Shown here: positions 40,725 through 48,372 of the stretch, in pieces
How the letters are laid out: each line of letters starts with the position of its first letter
How positions within the stretch are numbered: the first letter of the stretch is position 1
Assembly: GCA_035476575.1 (NCBI GenBank)
Contig: DATILL010000157.1
Span: 1-48,372 of the forward strand
Source of the DNA: DATILL01 sp035476575
Lineage (GTDB): Bacteria > Actinomycetota > Actinomycetes > Mycobacteriales > JACQDL01
DNA length: 48,372 nucleotides
Direction: 5' to 3'
The notes under the pieces: generated by a model
Told to the model about the DNA's origin: nothing
The model's database searches: none
What the model saw: the letters and a program-made list of their open reading frames with translations, nothing else
Position numbers and translations under genes: made by a program

Positions 40725-41799
40725 CGGACACCGCCGGCACGTCGGGCCGGTGCCGCAGCGCCATGCCGGAGATGATCCACTTGGACGACTCGACGGTGGC
40801 GACGAGCACCCGGCCGCCCGCGCCGATGCCGGCGTCGATGCGGCGCAGCGCCCGGTGGAGCTGGATGAACGGCAGCGCGTTGCCGTTGTTGCCGGTCTCC
40901 GCGACGCAGGAGACGGCCTGGTCGGGGCGGACGCCGAGGTGCTCGCGGATCTTCTCCGTCATGACGCCGTTGAGCTGGGGGGTCAGGATGTGCTCGACCT
41001 CGGCGACGGGCCAGCCAGTGACGGCGGTCAGCTCGGCCAGGATCGCGCTGGCGGTCTCGGGGACGTGCCGCTCGATCGCCTTGTAGTCCTCCTCGCCCAT
41101 CGGCTCGCGGCTGGTCGGGCCGTTCGGGCCGTTCGGGCCGGGGACCTGGGGGGCGCCGCCGGCGCCGTACCAGCGGATGATCTGGGCGGGCTTGCGGCCC
41201 TTGCCGATGGTCCGCAGGAACAGGTGCTCGACGACCAGGCCGGGGCCGCCGTGGGTGTCGGCGTCCACGACCGCGGCGCCCGCGCCGTCACCGAACAGGG
41301 CGAAGTTGATGATCTCGGCGGGCTTCATGGTCTTGATGTCGCGGGCCGAGGGCCAGAGCTTCAGGCAGGTGTCGGCGCCGATGACCAGGCCGCGGCGCAT
41401 CCCGCCGGCCAGCAGCGCGCGGGCGGTGTAGAGGCCCTGGAGCGCGCCCGCGCAGCCGGACATGAGCTGGAACGTCGGCAGGTCGTTGAGGCCGAGCCGG
41501 TCGGCGACCAGGTTGACGGTGGCCGGCATCAGGTGGTCCGGCGAGGCGGTGGTGAGCACCAGGAAGTCCAGCGAGGCGGGATCGACGCTGGCCGCCTCGA
41601 TGGCCTGCGCGCCGGCCGCCGTGGCCAGGTCGGCGGTGGACCTGGGCACGCCCGCCGGGCTGTCCTCGGTGCAGAAGTACCGGCTGCGGTTGCCGGTCAT
41701 CCGGTCGAGCCACTGCTCGTGCAGGCCGAAGCGGGCCGCCATGTCCCGGTTGGTCACCGGCTCGCCCGGCAGCACCTCGCTGAGCGCCATGAGTCTCAA
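40714..41799 (-). CDS. KASIII-like tetronate-forming condensing enzyme (candidate)
   Basis: The 361-residue thiolase-fold protein is the first gene of the biosynthetic train. TTG 41799 has GAAGGA 8 bases upstream; ATG 41790 is an alternative start. Cys116 (LMSGCAGALQGLY) is the nucleophile, and Asn304 (TGNNGNALPF) fits FabH's active-site Asn. At the FabH HQAN position it reads TPQLNG, so the active-site His is missing by eye (Pro274 in its place). In RK-682 and agglomerin pathways the KASIII homologue joins beta-ketoacyl-ACP to glyceryl-ACP to form the tetronate and release the chain. The genes just downstream supply exactly those partners. The divergence from FabH suggests a reaction other than ordinary decarboxylative condensation. 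Confidence 0.9.
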   Translation of the reverse strand: MRLMALSEVLPGEPVTNRDMAARFGLHEQWLDRMTGNRSRYFCTEDSPAGVPRSTADLATAAGAQAIEAASVDPASLDFLVLTTASPDHLMPATVNLVADRLGLNDLPTFQLMSGCAGALQGLYTARALLAGGMRRGLVIGADTCLKLWPSARDIKTMKPAEIINFALFGDGAGAAVVDADTHGGPGLVVEHLFLRTIGKGRKPAQIIRWYGAGGAPQVPGPNGPNGPTSREPMGEEDYKAIERHVPETASAILAELTAVTGWPVAEVEHILTPQLNGVMTEKIREHLGVRPDQAVSCVAETGNNGNALPFIQLHRALRRIDAGIGAGGRVLVATVESSKWIISGMALRHRPDVPAVSDVA

Positions 41800-41911
41800 G
41801 GGATCGGTCCTTCACCGCTGGCCGCATGGGTATGGCGGCGTCCGAGCAACTGGGGGCAAACCTAGGCAGACCGGCTCGGGCGCCGCTCAAGGCTGGGTGC
41901 ACGGCCTGAGT

Positions 41912-41962
41912 GCACGGCGCCCGGCGGGCAGCGCAGCACAGCACCCGAGCGGGGCGCCGTGC
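41912..41962. terminator. 11-bp inverted repeat between the HNH gene and the KASIII promoter region
   Basis: GCACGGCGCCC (41912-41922) pairs with GGGCGCCGTGC (41952-41962) around a 29-nt loop. It lies about 20 bases past the HNH protein stop. The 181-bp gap also holds the promoter of the biosynthetic train. Confidence 0.45.
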
Positions 41963-41980
41963 TGCCGCCAGCGACGCTGG

Positions 41981-43270
41981 TCACGCCGCTCGTTTTCGGT
42001 GCCGGTGGTGGCGGACGGGTTTCCGTTCGGGGTCTTTTTCTGGTGGTGGTAGAAACTCGGGAAGCCCGTCGTCGGCTATTCGTACGTCCCAGCCGTCGTG
42101 GTGTACGACGCGGTGGTGATGTCCGCACAACAGAACGCCGTTGTTCTGGTCTGTTTTTCCGCCGTCGGCCCAGTGGACGCAGTGGTGACAGTGGCACCAT
42201 TGGTACGGGCGGTCACAGCCGGGGAATATGCATCCGCGGTCGCGGAGAATAATGGCTCGGCGAGGCGCGCCGAAATAGTGCCGAGATCCGCGACCAAGGT
42301 CCAGCACCAGGCTCTCGCCGCCGAGGACGGCGGGGACAATGTGTGCCTCGCAGGCCAGCCGGCGAACCTGGCTGGCCGGGAGAATGTCGCCGCTGTCCAG
42401 CAGCCCGACACCGGTCGCGGCGACCAGCTTCTCGTACTGCATGGTGACCACGAGGGTGGGCCGCTCCCCGCCGTTGTCCGGCAGGTCCCCCATCCGCAGC
42501 GCGCGCTCGCTCAGCTCGACCAGCGCGTCGGCCATCCGCTGCCCATGGGTGCGCTCATCGCGCACCCCGGTCTCGGGGTCGGCCGGGCGGGGCGCGGCCA
42601 GCGGGTCCAGGGCAACCCGCAGCGTCTCGGCGCCTTCGGTGTCCAGGAATCCGCAGATCCGCTTCAGCCCCGGCCCGGCCGGGGAGATCCGCAGGTCACG
42701 CCGGTTGTATGCCTCGGCGGCCTCCCGCTCGGCCTGCTGCCGCTGCAGCTCGGCGCTGCCCTCCGGGTCCACCGCGTCCAGCACCCGCCGCCCGAACAGA
42801 GCGACCGCGCTCGGGTCACACATCCCACTGTGCCCAACCAGCTCCTGCTCGGCGGCGGCCCGAGTGTCCGCCGGGGTCTCCGCCGGCAGGGACCGCATCG
42901 CGCCCGCGATGACGTGCGCGTGGTCGACGCTGATCGCCCCATCAGCCAGGGCCGTCGCCGTCTCGGGCAGGTCGCCGTCCAGCGCACTGGCGAGCCGGAG
43001 CAGCCGCCCGGCCTCGCTGGGTCGCATCCGCAAGGAGTCCTGAAGCCACGCTTTCGTGTTCGGCGCGTCCTGCGCCTGCGCGAGCCCCCGCGACTCAGCC
43101 TCCCGCACCAGCGGAAGCTGCAAGGCGCCGGTAATCCGCGACACCTGCCGGGAGACCAACACCAACAAGTCGTCAACCTGCGCGTCAGAAAGCGAGGAGA
43201 AGTCGGCGTCACGACACGAGTCCAGCGCAGCGGCGATCTGCTCAACCGCCCGAGTGACCGTGTCTGACAT
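41981..43270 (-). CDS. DUF222/13E12-family protein with C-terminal HNH endonuclease domain
   Basis: The 429-residue protein starts at ATG 43270, preceded by AGGAAAAG-like purines on the minus strand. The DUF222 region covers about 1-320 (LQDSLRMRPSEAGRLLRLA, DGAISVDHAHVIAGAM, TPADTRAAAEQELV). The HNH motif at 346-395 is intact: paired Cys in CIFPGCDRPYQWC, HH, the WADGG turn, the Asn in NNGVLLC and HHHRVVHHDGW. The tail is basic (RHHRHRKRAA). These proteins are multicopy in actinomycete genomes, often at variable loci; their biological role is not settled. Unrelated to the tetronate pathway by sequence. Confidence 0.95.
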   Translation of the reverse strand: MSDTVTRAVEQIAAALDSCRDADFSSLSDAQVDDLLVLVSRQVSRITGALQLPLVREAESRGLAQAQDAPNTKAWLQDSLRMRPSEAGRLLRLASALDGDLPETATALADGAISVDHAHVIAGAMRSLPAETPADTRAAAEQELVGHSGMCDPSAVALFGRRVLDAVDPEGSAELQRQQAEREAAEAYNRRDLRISPAGPGLKRICGFLDTEGAETLRVALDPLAAPRPADPETGVRDERTHGQRMADALVELSERALRMGDLPDNGGERPTLVVTMQYEKLVAATGVGLLDSGDILPASQVRRLACEAHIVPAVLGGESLVLDLGRGSRHYFGAPRRAIILRDRGCIFPGCDRPYQWCHCHHCVHWADGGKTDQNNGVLLCGHHHRVVHHDGWDVRIADDGLPEFLPPPEKDPERKPVRHHRHRKRAA

Positions 43271-43484
43271 AGGAAAAGAATAAACCAGACCACCGACAAA
43301 CCCGGCTGCCAAGCCGAGCGGTCCGGAAAAAACTTGAGAGAATTCGGTGAGTGAAGCGGCAGGTGCCCACAGTAGCTCCGGTGGCAAGCCGGTCGCCGAA
43401 AGGCGACTGGCGCGGCAGCCCAAAACCCAGGTTCCACCCACACTCCACCCGCCCCGGCAACCATCCCGCATAAAGGAGGCCCCC

Positions 43485-44234
43485 ATGCGACTCACCGGCA
43501 AGGTCGCCATCGTCACCGGCGGCACCCGCGGCCTCGGCCGAGCCATCGCCGAGGCGTTCCTGGCCGAGGGCGCCCGGGTGGTCTGCGCCGCCCGCGACGG
43601 CGCCCCCGCCAAGGACCTGCTGGAGCGGGCCGGCGAACGGGCGGCGTTCCATCCGGTCGACGTCGCCGACGAGCGGGCGGTCGGGGAGCTGTTCGGAGCG
43701 GCGACTGCGCGCTTCGGCGGGGTCGACATCATGGTGGCGAACGCCGCGATCGAGCAGCCCGGCCTAATCGAGCACCTCACCGCCGACCGCTGGGCCGCCG
43801 CCCTCGCGACCAACCTGACCGGCGTCTACCACTGCGTACGCGCCGCGATCCCCGCGCTCGACCGGCGCGGAGAGGGCTACGGCGGCGGCCGGATCATCAC
43901 CGTCTCGTCCACGTTGGGCAGCCGCCCGATGGCGTACGCCGCCGCGTACTGCGCGACGAAGGCCGCGGTGGAGATGCTGACCCGAGTGGCCGCGCTGGAG
44001 CTCGCCGGCCACGGCATCACGGTCAACTGTCTCGCCCCTGGCATCACCGACACCGGGATGAGCCGGACGCTGGCCGACAACGAGACGCTGTGGGCGATGT
44101 TCGCGCCCAAGCTCGCCGCCGGCCGGCCGGGGCGGGCCGCGGAGATCGCCGAGGCCGCCGTCTTCCTCGCCTCGCCCGCCAGCTCCTACGTCAACGGCCA
44201 CGTCCTGCACGTCGACGGCGCCCTGCGCTGGTAG
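43485..44234 (+). CDS. short-chain dehydrogenase/reductase
   Basis: The 249-residue classical SDR starts at ATG 43485, with AAAGGAGG upstream. Cofactor motif TGGTRGLG is at 11-18, NAA at 86-88, Asn110, catalytic Ser142, Tyr155 and Lys159 (YCATK). APGITDTGM and the C-terminal GHVLHVDGALRW are also typical. Residues after the second strand (AARDG) suggest NADP(H). The substrate is unknown; it could be a tailoring reductase or a flanking gene. It diverges from the HNH gene and converges on the NACHT gene. Confidence 0.93.
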   Translation: MRLTGKVAIVTGGTRGLGRAIAEAFLAEGARVVCAARDGAPAKDLLERAGERAAFHPVDVADERAVGELFGAATARFGGVDIMVANAAIEQPGLIEHLTADRWAAALATNLTGVYHCVRAAIPALDRRGEGYGGGRIITVSSTLGSRPMAYAAAYCATKAAVEMLTRVAALELAGHGITVNCLAPGITDTGMSRTLADNETLWAMFAPKLAAGRPGRAAEIAEAAVFLASPASSYVNGHVLHVDGALRW

Positions 44235-44248
44235 CCGACCGACCGACC

Positions 44249-44296
44249 GAAGATCCCTGATCTTCTGGTCAGGTGGTCCCGAAATCAGTGATCTTC
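44249..44296. terminator. bidirectional hairpin between SDR and NACHT genes
   Basis: GAAGATCCCTGAT (44249-44261) pairs with ATCAGTGATCTTC (44284-44296), one mismatch, with a 22-nt loop. It lies 15 bases after the SDR stop, and its right arm includes the last codons of the convergent NACHT gene. Confidence 0.65.
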
Positions 44297-46387
44297 GCGC
44301 TGGTGGGGCGGCGTCTCCGGCCGGTCGGCGAGCCGGCGCTGCAGGTCCAGGTGCCGGAACTGGTACACCGCCCCCGCCTGCCTCAGCACCCCGTGCCGCT
44401 CGTGCGCGTCGGCCAGGAACCCCATGAACCGCCACGGCAGCCGCCCAGTCAACGCCAGCTCCATCCGCGCCACCATGTACCAACCCCACCCCGCCTCCTG
44501 CATCCCAGCCGCGAGCCCGGCCGCGAGCCCAGCCGCGAGCCCGGCTGTGAGCCCGACCACAAGCCCACTCGCGAGCCCGAACCCGAGCCCGAACGCGAGC
44601 CCGGCCACGAGCACCAAAGTTCGGAACGTACTGCGGTCTTGGGCGAGCACTGCCCGAGGTTCAGCGGCTGAGGTGATGTCGGCCGGAGCACCCGTGAGCC
44701 CGACCGCGAGCCCAACCGCAAGCCCACCCGCAAGCCCGACCACGAGCCCACCCGCCAGCCCGAATGGGAGCCCGACCACGAGCCCGAACGCGAGCCCGAC
44801 CGCGAGCCCTCGCCACGAAAAACGCAGGCGTCGAACCGGGGAAGTTTCGTCCTCGAGCCCGACCACGAGCCCGACCACGAGCCCGACCGCGAGCCCGACC
44901 GCGAACACGACCGCGAGCCCGACCGGGAGCCCGACAGCCCGCACGACCGGGAGCCCGACAGCCCGCACGACCGCGAGTCCGACCGCGAGCCCGACCACGA
45001 ATCTGGCGCGGCGAGTGCGGGGAAATTGCCACCACGCCAGGTCAGGGGCGCCATCGAGGTCCCGCTGGAGATGGACGGCGAGGTAGGCCAGCCACCGCTC
45101 CGCATCGCGAGCGGCCCACCGGCAGTGGTGCCGAGGATGGGGCCGGTAGGCGGCCGGAATGTACCCGTCGAACAGCGATCGCTCGACGTCCTCGCGCCCG
45201 GCGAGGCCGAGCAGGTCGCCCGGGTCGGGCAGGGTGGCCGGCACCTCATCGGGGCGGGGGTTGTAGATGACCCGGGCCAGGGTCGCCATCAGCGGTGTCG
45301 TCAACGCCTCGGCGACCGGCGGCCCGGCCGCCGCGCCGGGGCTCGACCCCCGGAGCTTCGCCACGACATCGGACCAGCGCTCGCGGCCGACCGGACCGCC
45401 GGCCGAGCCGAGCAGGTACTCGGCCACGATGCCGCCGTACAGCGGGCACAGCTCGATCGCCGCCGCGCCGGTCAGCGTCACCTCGACCCCGCCCGGTGGG
45501 CGGACCGCGGCCCGGTAGTCGTCGGTGCGGCAGCTCAGCAGCACCCGCTGCCCCGGCCGTAACGCGGCGTTGACCCCAGCCACTGCGGCGCCGCGGACCG
45601 GCTCGGGGATCTCGTCCAGCCCGTCCAGGACCAGCAGGACCAGCCCGGCGTCCAGCAACGCCCGCGCCAGCGTCACCCGCGCCTCCGCCACCCCGGCCGG
45701 TGCCGGCTCGGCCAGGCCCGGGTAGTCCAGCGTGATCCGCGCCGCCAACCAGCCATACAGGTCCTGCTCGGCGGGGTTCCACGACGCGATCGGGACCAGC
45801 ACCGGCACCGGCTGCCCCGGCATGCGGCGGGCCAGCAGGTCCAGCACCAACCGGACCAGCAGGATCGTCTTGCCGGCGCCCGGCTGCCCCAGCACCACCA
45901 GCCGGCCGGTCGGCACCCGCTCCAGCGTCTCGACCAGGCCGTTGTCGCCGCCGGCCAGCCCGGCCGGACCGTCCGCCCAGGCTCCCGCCCCCGGCGGCAT
46001 GGGCCATCCGGCCCCGGCCGTGGCGAGCCGGCACAGCGCGGACCAGTCGTCCATGAGCGCCGGGTCCGCCGGCTCCCACCGCACCGGCAACGGGTACGGG
46101 TCGTTCAGCGACCGCAGCTCCGCCTCGGCCTGCCACTGATCCCGTACGGCGACCGCCAGGTCGTCGGCCACCGACGCCAGGTCCTGCCGCGGGGCATGCC
46201 GGTCGCCGGGCATGAGGTCCCGCACCAGCACCGCGAACGCGATGACCACTCCCGCGGCACCTCCCCAGGCGGTCACCTTTCCAAGTGGGTAATGCAGGAA
46301 CAGCACCACCACGACCGCCGTACCCGCCAGCAGGACCGCGACAACCAGCCCGAGCCGGCGGCGCACCTCCGGCCGCTTCCCCTCCAT
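44285..46387 (-). CDS. membrane NACHT NTPase with long Gly-Leu/Val C-terminal repeat
   Basis: The 700-residue protein has two N-terminal TM helices (about 12-32 and 40-57) and a linker. A NACHT domain follows with Walker A GQPGAGKT at 167-174, Walker B LLVLDGLDE at 251-259 and SCRTDDYR at 285-292. After a helical region (360-455) come three hydrophobic blocks built of (V/A)GL-type repeats at 463-512, 527-566 and 592-629, encoded by a 12-bp-like DNA repeat. It ends with a conserved-looking tail (LTGRLPWRFMGFLADAHERHGVLRQ, GAVYQFRHLDLQRRLA). NACHT proteins include bacterial anti-phage sensors, but this membrane-repeat architecture has no assigned function that I know of. Stop on the terminator at 44249-44296. 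Confidence 0.9.
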   Translation of the reverse strand: MEGKRPEVRRRLGLVVAVLLAGTAVVVVLFLHYPLGKVTAWGGAAGVVIAFAVLVRDLMPGDRHAPRQDLASVADDLAVAVRDQWQAEAELRSLNDPYPLPVRWEPADPALMDDWSALCRLATAGAGWPMPPGAGAWADGPAGLAGGDNGLVETLERVPTGRLVVLGQPGAGKTILLVRLVLDLLARRMPGQPVPVLVPIASWNPAEQDLYGWLAARITLDYPGLAEPAPAGVAEARVTLARALLDAGLVLLVLDGLDEIPEPVRGAAVAGVNAALRPGQRVLLSCRTDDYRAAVRPPGGVEVTLTGAAAIELCPLYGGIVAEYLLGSAGGPVGRERWSDVVAKLRGSSPGAAAGPPVAEALTTPLMATLARVIYNPRPDEVPATLPDPGDLLGLAGREDVERSLFDGYIPAAYRPHPRHHCRWAARDAERWLAYLAVHLQRDLDGAPDLAWWQFPRTRRARFVVGLAVGLAVVRAVGLPVVRAVGLPVGLAVVFAVGLAVGLVVGLVVGLEDETSPVRRLRFSWRGLAVGLAFGLVVGLPFGLAGGLVVGLAGGLAVGLAVGLTGAPADITSAAEPRAVLAQDRSTFRTLVLVAGLAFGLGFGLASGLVVGLTAGLAAGLAAGLAAGMQEAGWGWYMVARMELALTGRLPWRFMGFLADAHERHGVLRQAGAVYQFRHLDLQRRLADRPETPPHQREDH
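44508..45000. repeat. imperfect 12-bp minisatellite coding the NACHT hydrophobic repeats
   Basis: Many copies of CGCGAGCCCGAC/CACGAGCCCGAC variants in three blocks (about 44508-44605, 44690-44810, 44855-45000), separated by unique sequence. They read as VGLA/VGLV/AGLA on the minus strand. Units have drifted but the frame is kept. Confidence 0.85.
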
Positions 46388-46452
46388 AAGCCCACTATCC
46401 TGCCTGACCGCGCCAGCGCCTGGACCGCGCCAGCGGCGCGCCGGGGCCGGCG

Positions 46453-47724
46453 TCAGGCGGCCAGGGCAGGGTCAGCCGGGGCAGGGTCGGCCGGGCGATC
46501 CGGCGCACCGGTGGCCGCGCCCGGCGCCGTACCGTCCACAGTGGACCGAGCGGTCGGCGTGGGACGCGGCCGCAGCCGGCGCATCAGCGGCAGCTCGACC
46601 CGCCGGTGCAGCAGCCAGGCCAGCGCCAGGCTGACCCCGAGCAGCAGGACGAACGCCGCCGACACCTGCCACCATGCCAGCGGCGCGTCCCGGTCCGCGC
46701 TGAGCCTGGCCGCCGCGAGCAGCGGCTTAAGCTGGAGCCCCAGGCCCATCACCACCAGGAAGTGGATCAGGTAGAAGGCGTACGACGCCTCGCCCAGCCG
46801 CACCATGACCCGCCCGCGCAACGGCGACCGGCGCCCCGCCAGGTCCGCCTCGGCCAGCGCCCCGACCAGCAGCGCCAGCGGCACCACCGTCACGCACACC
46901 AACTGCGGGTAGCCCCCGACAGCGTGGGTCGCGGCGTACCCGGCCAGGCACAGCGCCGCCGCCACCGGCAGCCGCGGCCCGGCCCACTCCCCGCGCCGGA
47001 CCAGCACCGCGACCACGATGCCCAGCACGAACTCGGCCAGCCGGGTCGCCGGCAGCGTGTTCGCCACCCAGCCTTGGAACGGGCCGCCGTACGGCGTGGT
47101 GTCGACCAGCTCGCCGGTGACCGGGAAGCCCAGCGTGAACAGCCGCCCGGCGAGCCACGGTACGACGAACGGCACCGCCACCGCCCCAGCCGCGACCACC
47201 CGCAGCGTCCGGGTGCGAGCGCCGGCCAGCAGCAGGAGCAGCGCGGGGAAGCACAGGTAGAAGAACGCCTCGCAGGACAGCGACCAGGTGACCGGGTTCA
47301 TGGCCAGCGAGTAGTGCTGGCTCGGCACCCAGCTCTGCACCATGAGCGCCTGCGCGAGGAGCACCTTCGGGCCGGGCAGGCCCAGCGCTGTGGCGAGGGC
47401 GAGCATTCCGAGCAGCGAGGTGAGCGCGTAGAGCGGGTAGATCTTGGCGAACCGGCGCCGCCAGAACGTGCCCGCCGAGTCATCCGGCCGGACCGACCAG
47501 GTGAGCACGAACCCGCTGAGGATGAAGAAGCAGGAGACGCCGACTGGGCCGCCGGGGCCGAAGACCGCGGTGAGGATCCGGGCGGTGACCGAGCCGCCGT
47601 CGGTGCTGGTGCCTGTGCCAGTGCTGGCGCTGCGGGCGGCGAGCCCGAGCCCGGCGACGTGGGTGCCGAAGACGAGCAGCGCGGCGACCCAGCGCAGGCC
47701 GGTCAGCGACGGCAGGACCCTCAA
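46453..47724 (-). CDS. acyltransferase-3 family integral membrane protein
   Basis: The protein has 423 residues if started at TTG 47724, which overlaps the stop of the upstream gene (TTGA). The longer open frame up to 48315 merely shadows that gene. Conserved starts LTGLRWVAALLVFGTHVAGLG (in pieces: family H in TM1) and GVSCFFILSGFVLTWS are diagnostic, as are FWRRRFAKIYPLY and SLSCEAFFYLCFP. About ten TM helices follow, then a Pro/Ala-rich tail. Family members O-acylate sugars, lipids or antibiotics at the membrane. A role as product acylase is possible but unsupported. Confidence 0.92.
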   Translation of the reverse strand: MRVLPSLTGLRWVAALLVFGTHVAGLGLAARSASTGTGTSTDGGSVTARILTAVFGPGGPVGVSCFFILSGFVLTWSVRPDDSAGTFWRRRFAKIYPLYALTSLLGMLALATALGLPGPKVLLAQALMVQSWVPSQHYSLAMNPVTWSLSCEAFFYLCFPALLLLLAGARTRTLRVVAAGAVAVPFVVPWLAGRLFTLGFPVTGELVDTTPYGGPFQGWVANTLPATRLAEFVLGIVVAVLVRRGEWAGPRLPVAAALCLAGYAATHAVGGYPQLVCVTVVPLALLVGALAEADLAGRRSPLRGRVMVRLGEASYAFYLIHFLVVMGLGLQLKPLLAAARLSADRDAPLAWWQVSAAFVLLLGVSLALAWLLHRRVELPLMRRLRPRPTPTARSTVDGTAPGAATGAPDRPADPAPADPALAA

Positions 47725-48182
47725 CGGAGCAGGCCCCACAGCAGCAGCGCGTCCATCGCGCCCCAGGCCGTGAACGCCGCCGTCCGCACCCAGCTCACCT
47801 TGAGCAGCCGGTCGTGGACGCTGATCGCATAGTGCCGGGCCAACCGCGCCCGGTGCGGCGTCGCCGCCCGCCCCGACAGCACCATGATCAGTGCGAGCAG
47901 CGCGACGCCGGCGACCGCCGCCTGCACCGGCACGCCCTCCGGCCGTACGGCGAGCAGCGCCACCGACGAGCCCCCGGCCACCGCCAGGCCCGGCCCGAGC
48001 ACCCGCCAGAACAGCTCGTTGTGCGCGGTCATGTAGGTCTCCGCCGCCCGCGCGGACCGGCGCAGCCGCCCGGCCATCGGGTAGTCTACGAGCTGCAGGG
48101 TCCAGACGAAGCCGGTCGTGTACCAGACGGCCAGCGTCTGCGCGAGGACCAGGGCTACGGCGAGCCCGTTCGGCGCGATCAT
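47721..48182 (-). CDS. small four-helix membrane protein, unknown function
   Basis: The 153-residue protein from ATG 48182 has GGGAG about ten bases upstream. It has four likely TM helices (about 5-35, 62-78, 86-103, 130-150) separated by basic loops (GRLRRSARAAETYMTAHN; RARLARHYAISVHDRLL). Motifs such as LQLVDYPMAG and HNELFWRVLGP look conserved-type, but no family name is recognised. Translationally coupled to the acyltransferase gene, so the two probably act together in the membrane. Confidence 0.8.
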   Translation of the reverse strand: MIAPNGLAVALVLAQTLAVWYTTGFVWTLQLVDYPMAGRLRRSARAAETYMTAHNELFWRVLGPGLAVAGGSSVALLAVRPEGVPVQAAVAGVALLALIMVLSGRAATPHRARLARHYAISVHDRLLKVSWVRTAAFTAWGAMDALLLWGLLR

Positions 48183-48290
48183 GACACCACTCCCACCGGC
48201 TCGGTGCTGGGTAGCTCAGGTGCTGGGCAAGGGGTACGCCCGTCAGGGTGACCGCAGTCACTGGAGCCCCGCTGGACCCCTCCCGCGTGT

Positions 48291-48372
48291 GGTCACCTCT
48301 CGGCGTTGTGGTCACCTGTCGTTGCCCGCAGCGCCCGTGTGGTCACCTCTCGGCGTTGTGGTGACCTCTTGT
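48291..48372. repeat. 36-nt repeats, second array, cut by the window end
   Basis: The unit at 48291-48326 is identical to those at 6815 and 6865. After a 14-nt spacer a second unit begins at 48341 and runs to the window edge, with changes near its end (GTGACCTCTTGT). Same orientation as the 6815 array, about 41.4 kb away. It lies upstream of the small membrane protein gene. Confidence 0.9.

Noticed and set aside
41981..43813. HNH gene starting at 43813
   Set aside because: The extension is antisense to the SDR gene; ATG 43270 begins exactly at the conserved DUF222 N-terminus.
46453..48315. Acyltransferase starting at 48315
   Set aside because: The extra ~197 N-terminal residues are Arg/Gly-rich and merely read the overlapping membrane-protein gene out of frame; TTG 47724 fits the family start and gives a stop-start overlap.

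Overview
The window is high-GC actinomycete DNA. The DesK/NarL-type two-component pair, DUF222-HNH protein, PadR and ECF sigma genes, long GTG/ATG operons with start-stop overlaps and modular type I polyketide synthases (PKS) fit a Micromonosporaceae-like or related filamentous genus. The species cannot be fixed from sequence alone. No tRNA, rRNA, integrase, transposase or CRISPR locus was seen.

Left flank (1-6648): a 5'-truncated SagB/ThcOx-type dehydrogenase, a DesK-like sensor kinase, a decayed AAA-ATPase pseudogene, a NarL/DesR-like response regulator and an MMPL exporter. A first tetronate-like set follows (7010-12596): a FkbH-like HAD protein overlapping an acyl carrier protein (ACP), a DHA2-type MFS exporter, a DoxX-like membrane protein and, convergently, a KASIII-like enzyme with Ser in place of the catalytic Cys. 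A small accessory block (13062-17482) carries an ECF sigma factor coupled to an M48 protease-LysM fusion, an orphan HicB-like protein, and a PadR regulator with an Ala-rich repeat protein and a small membrane protein.

The core is a single minus-strand gene train of about 24 kb (41799 down to 17587). It encodes KASIII, FkbH-like protein, ACP, an E2-type acyltransferase, an FAD-dependent oxidoreductase, three PKS proteins (four modules) and a type II thioesterase. KASIII + FkbH + ACP + E2-like acyltransferase is the signature of tetronate biosynthesis (agglomerin, RK-682 and abyssomicin families). The PKS order read 5' to 3' is KS-AT(methylmalonyl type)-DH-ER-KR-ACP; KS-KR-ACP (no AT) then KS-AT(malonyl type)-DH-KR-ACP; KS-ACP (no AT). 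The last module has no reductive domain and no thioesterase, so it should leave a beta-ketoacyl-ACP, the substrate needed for condensation with glyceryl-ACP and off-loading as a tetronate. Two modules lack an AT, and no discrete AT is present. A second FkbH/ACP/KASIII set and the absence of an Agg5-like eliminating enzyme make the product unclear and possibly new.

Right flank (41981-48182): a DUF222/HNH protein, a short-chain dehydrogenase, a NACHT NTPase with a long Gly-Leu/Val membrane repeat, an acyltransferase-3 membrane protein and a small membrane protein coupled to it.

Repeats are unusually informative. A 36-nt repeat with 50-nt period occurs at 6815-6900 and again, same orientation, at 48291-48372, bracketing both tetronate sets. 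A CGACTTGTC...GACAAGTC inverted element occurs in three intergenic regions. A related-looking palindrome lies inside the second PKS gene, where it encodes linker residues. Several 12- to 15-bp minisatellites lie in PKS linkers.
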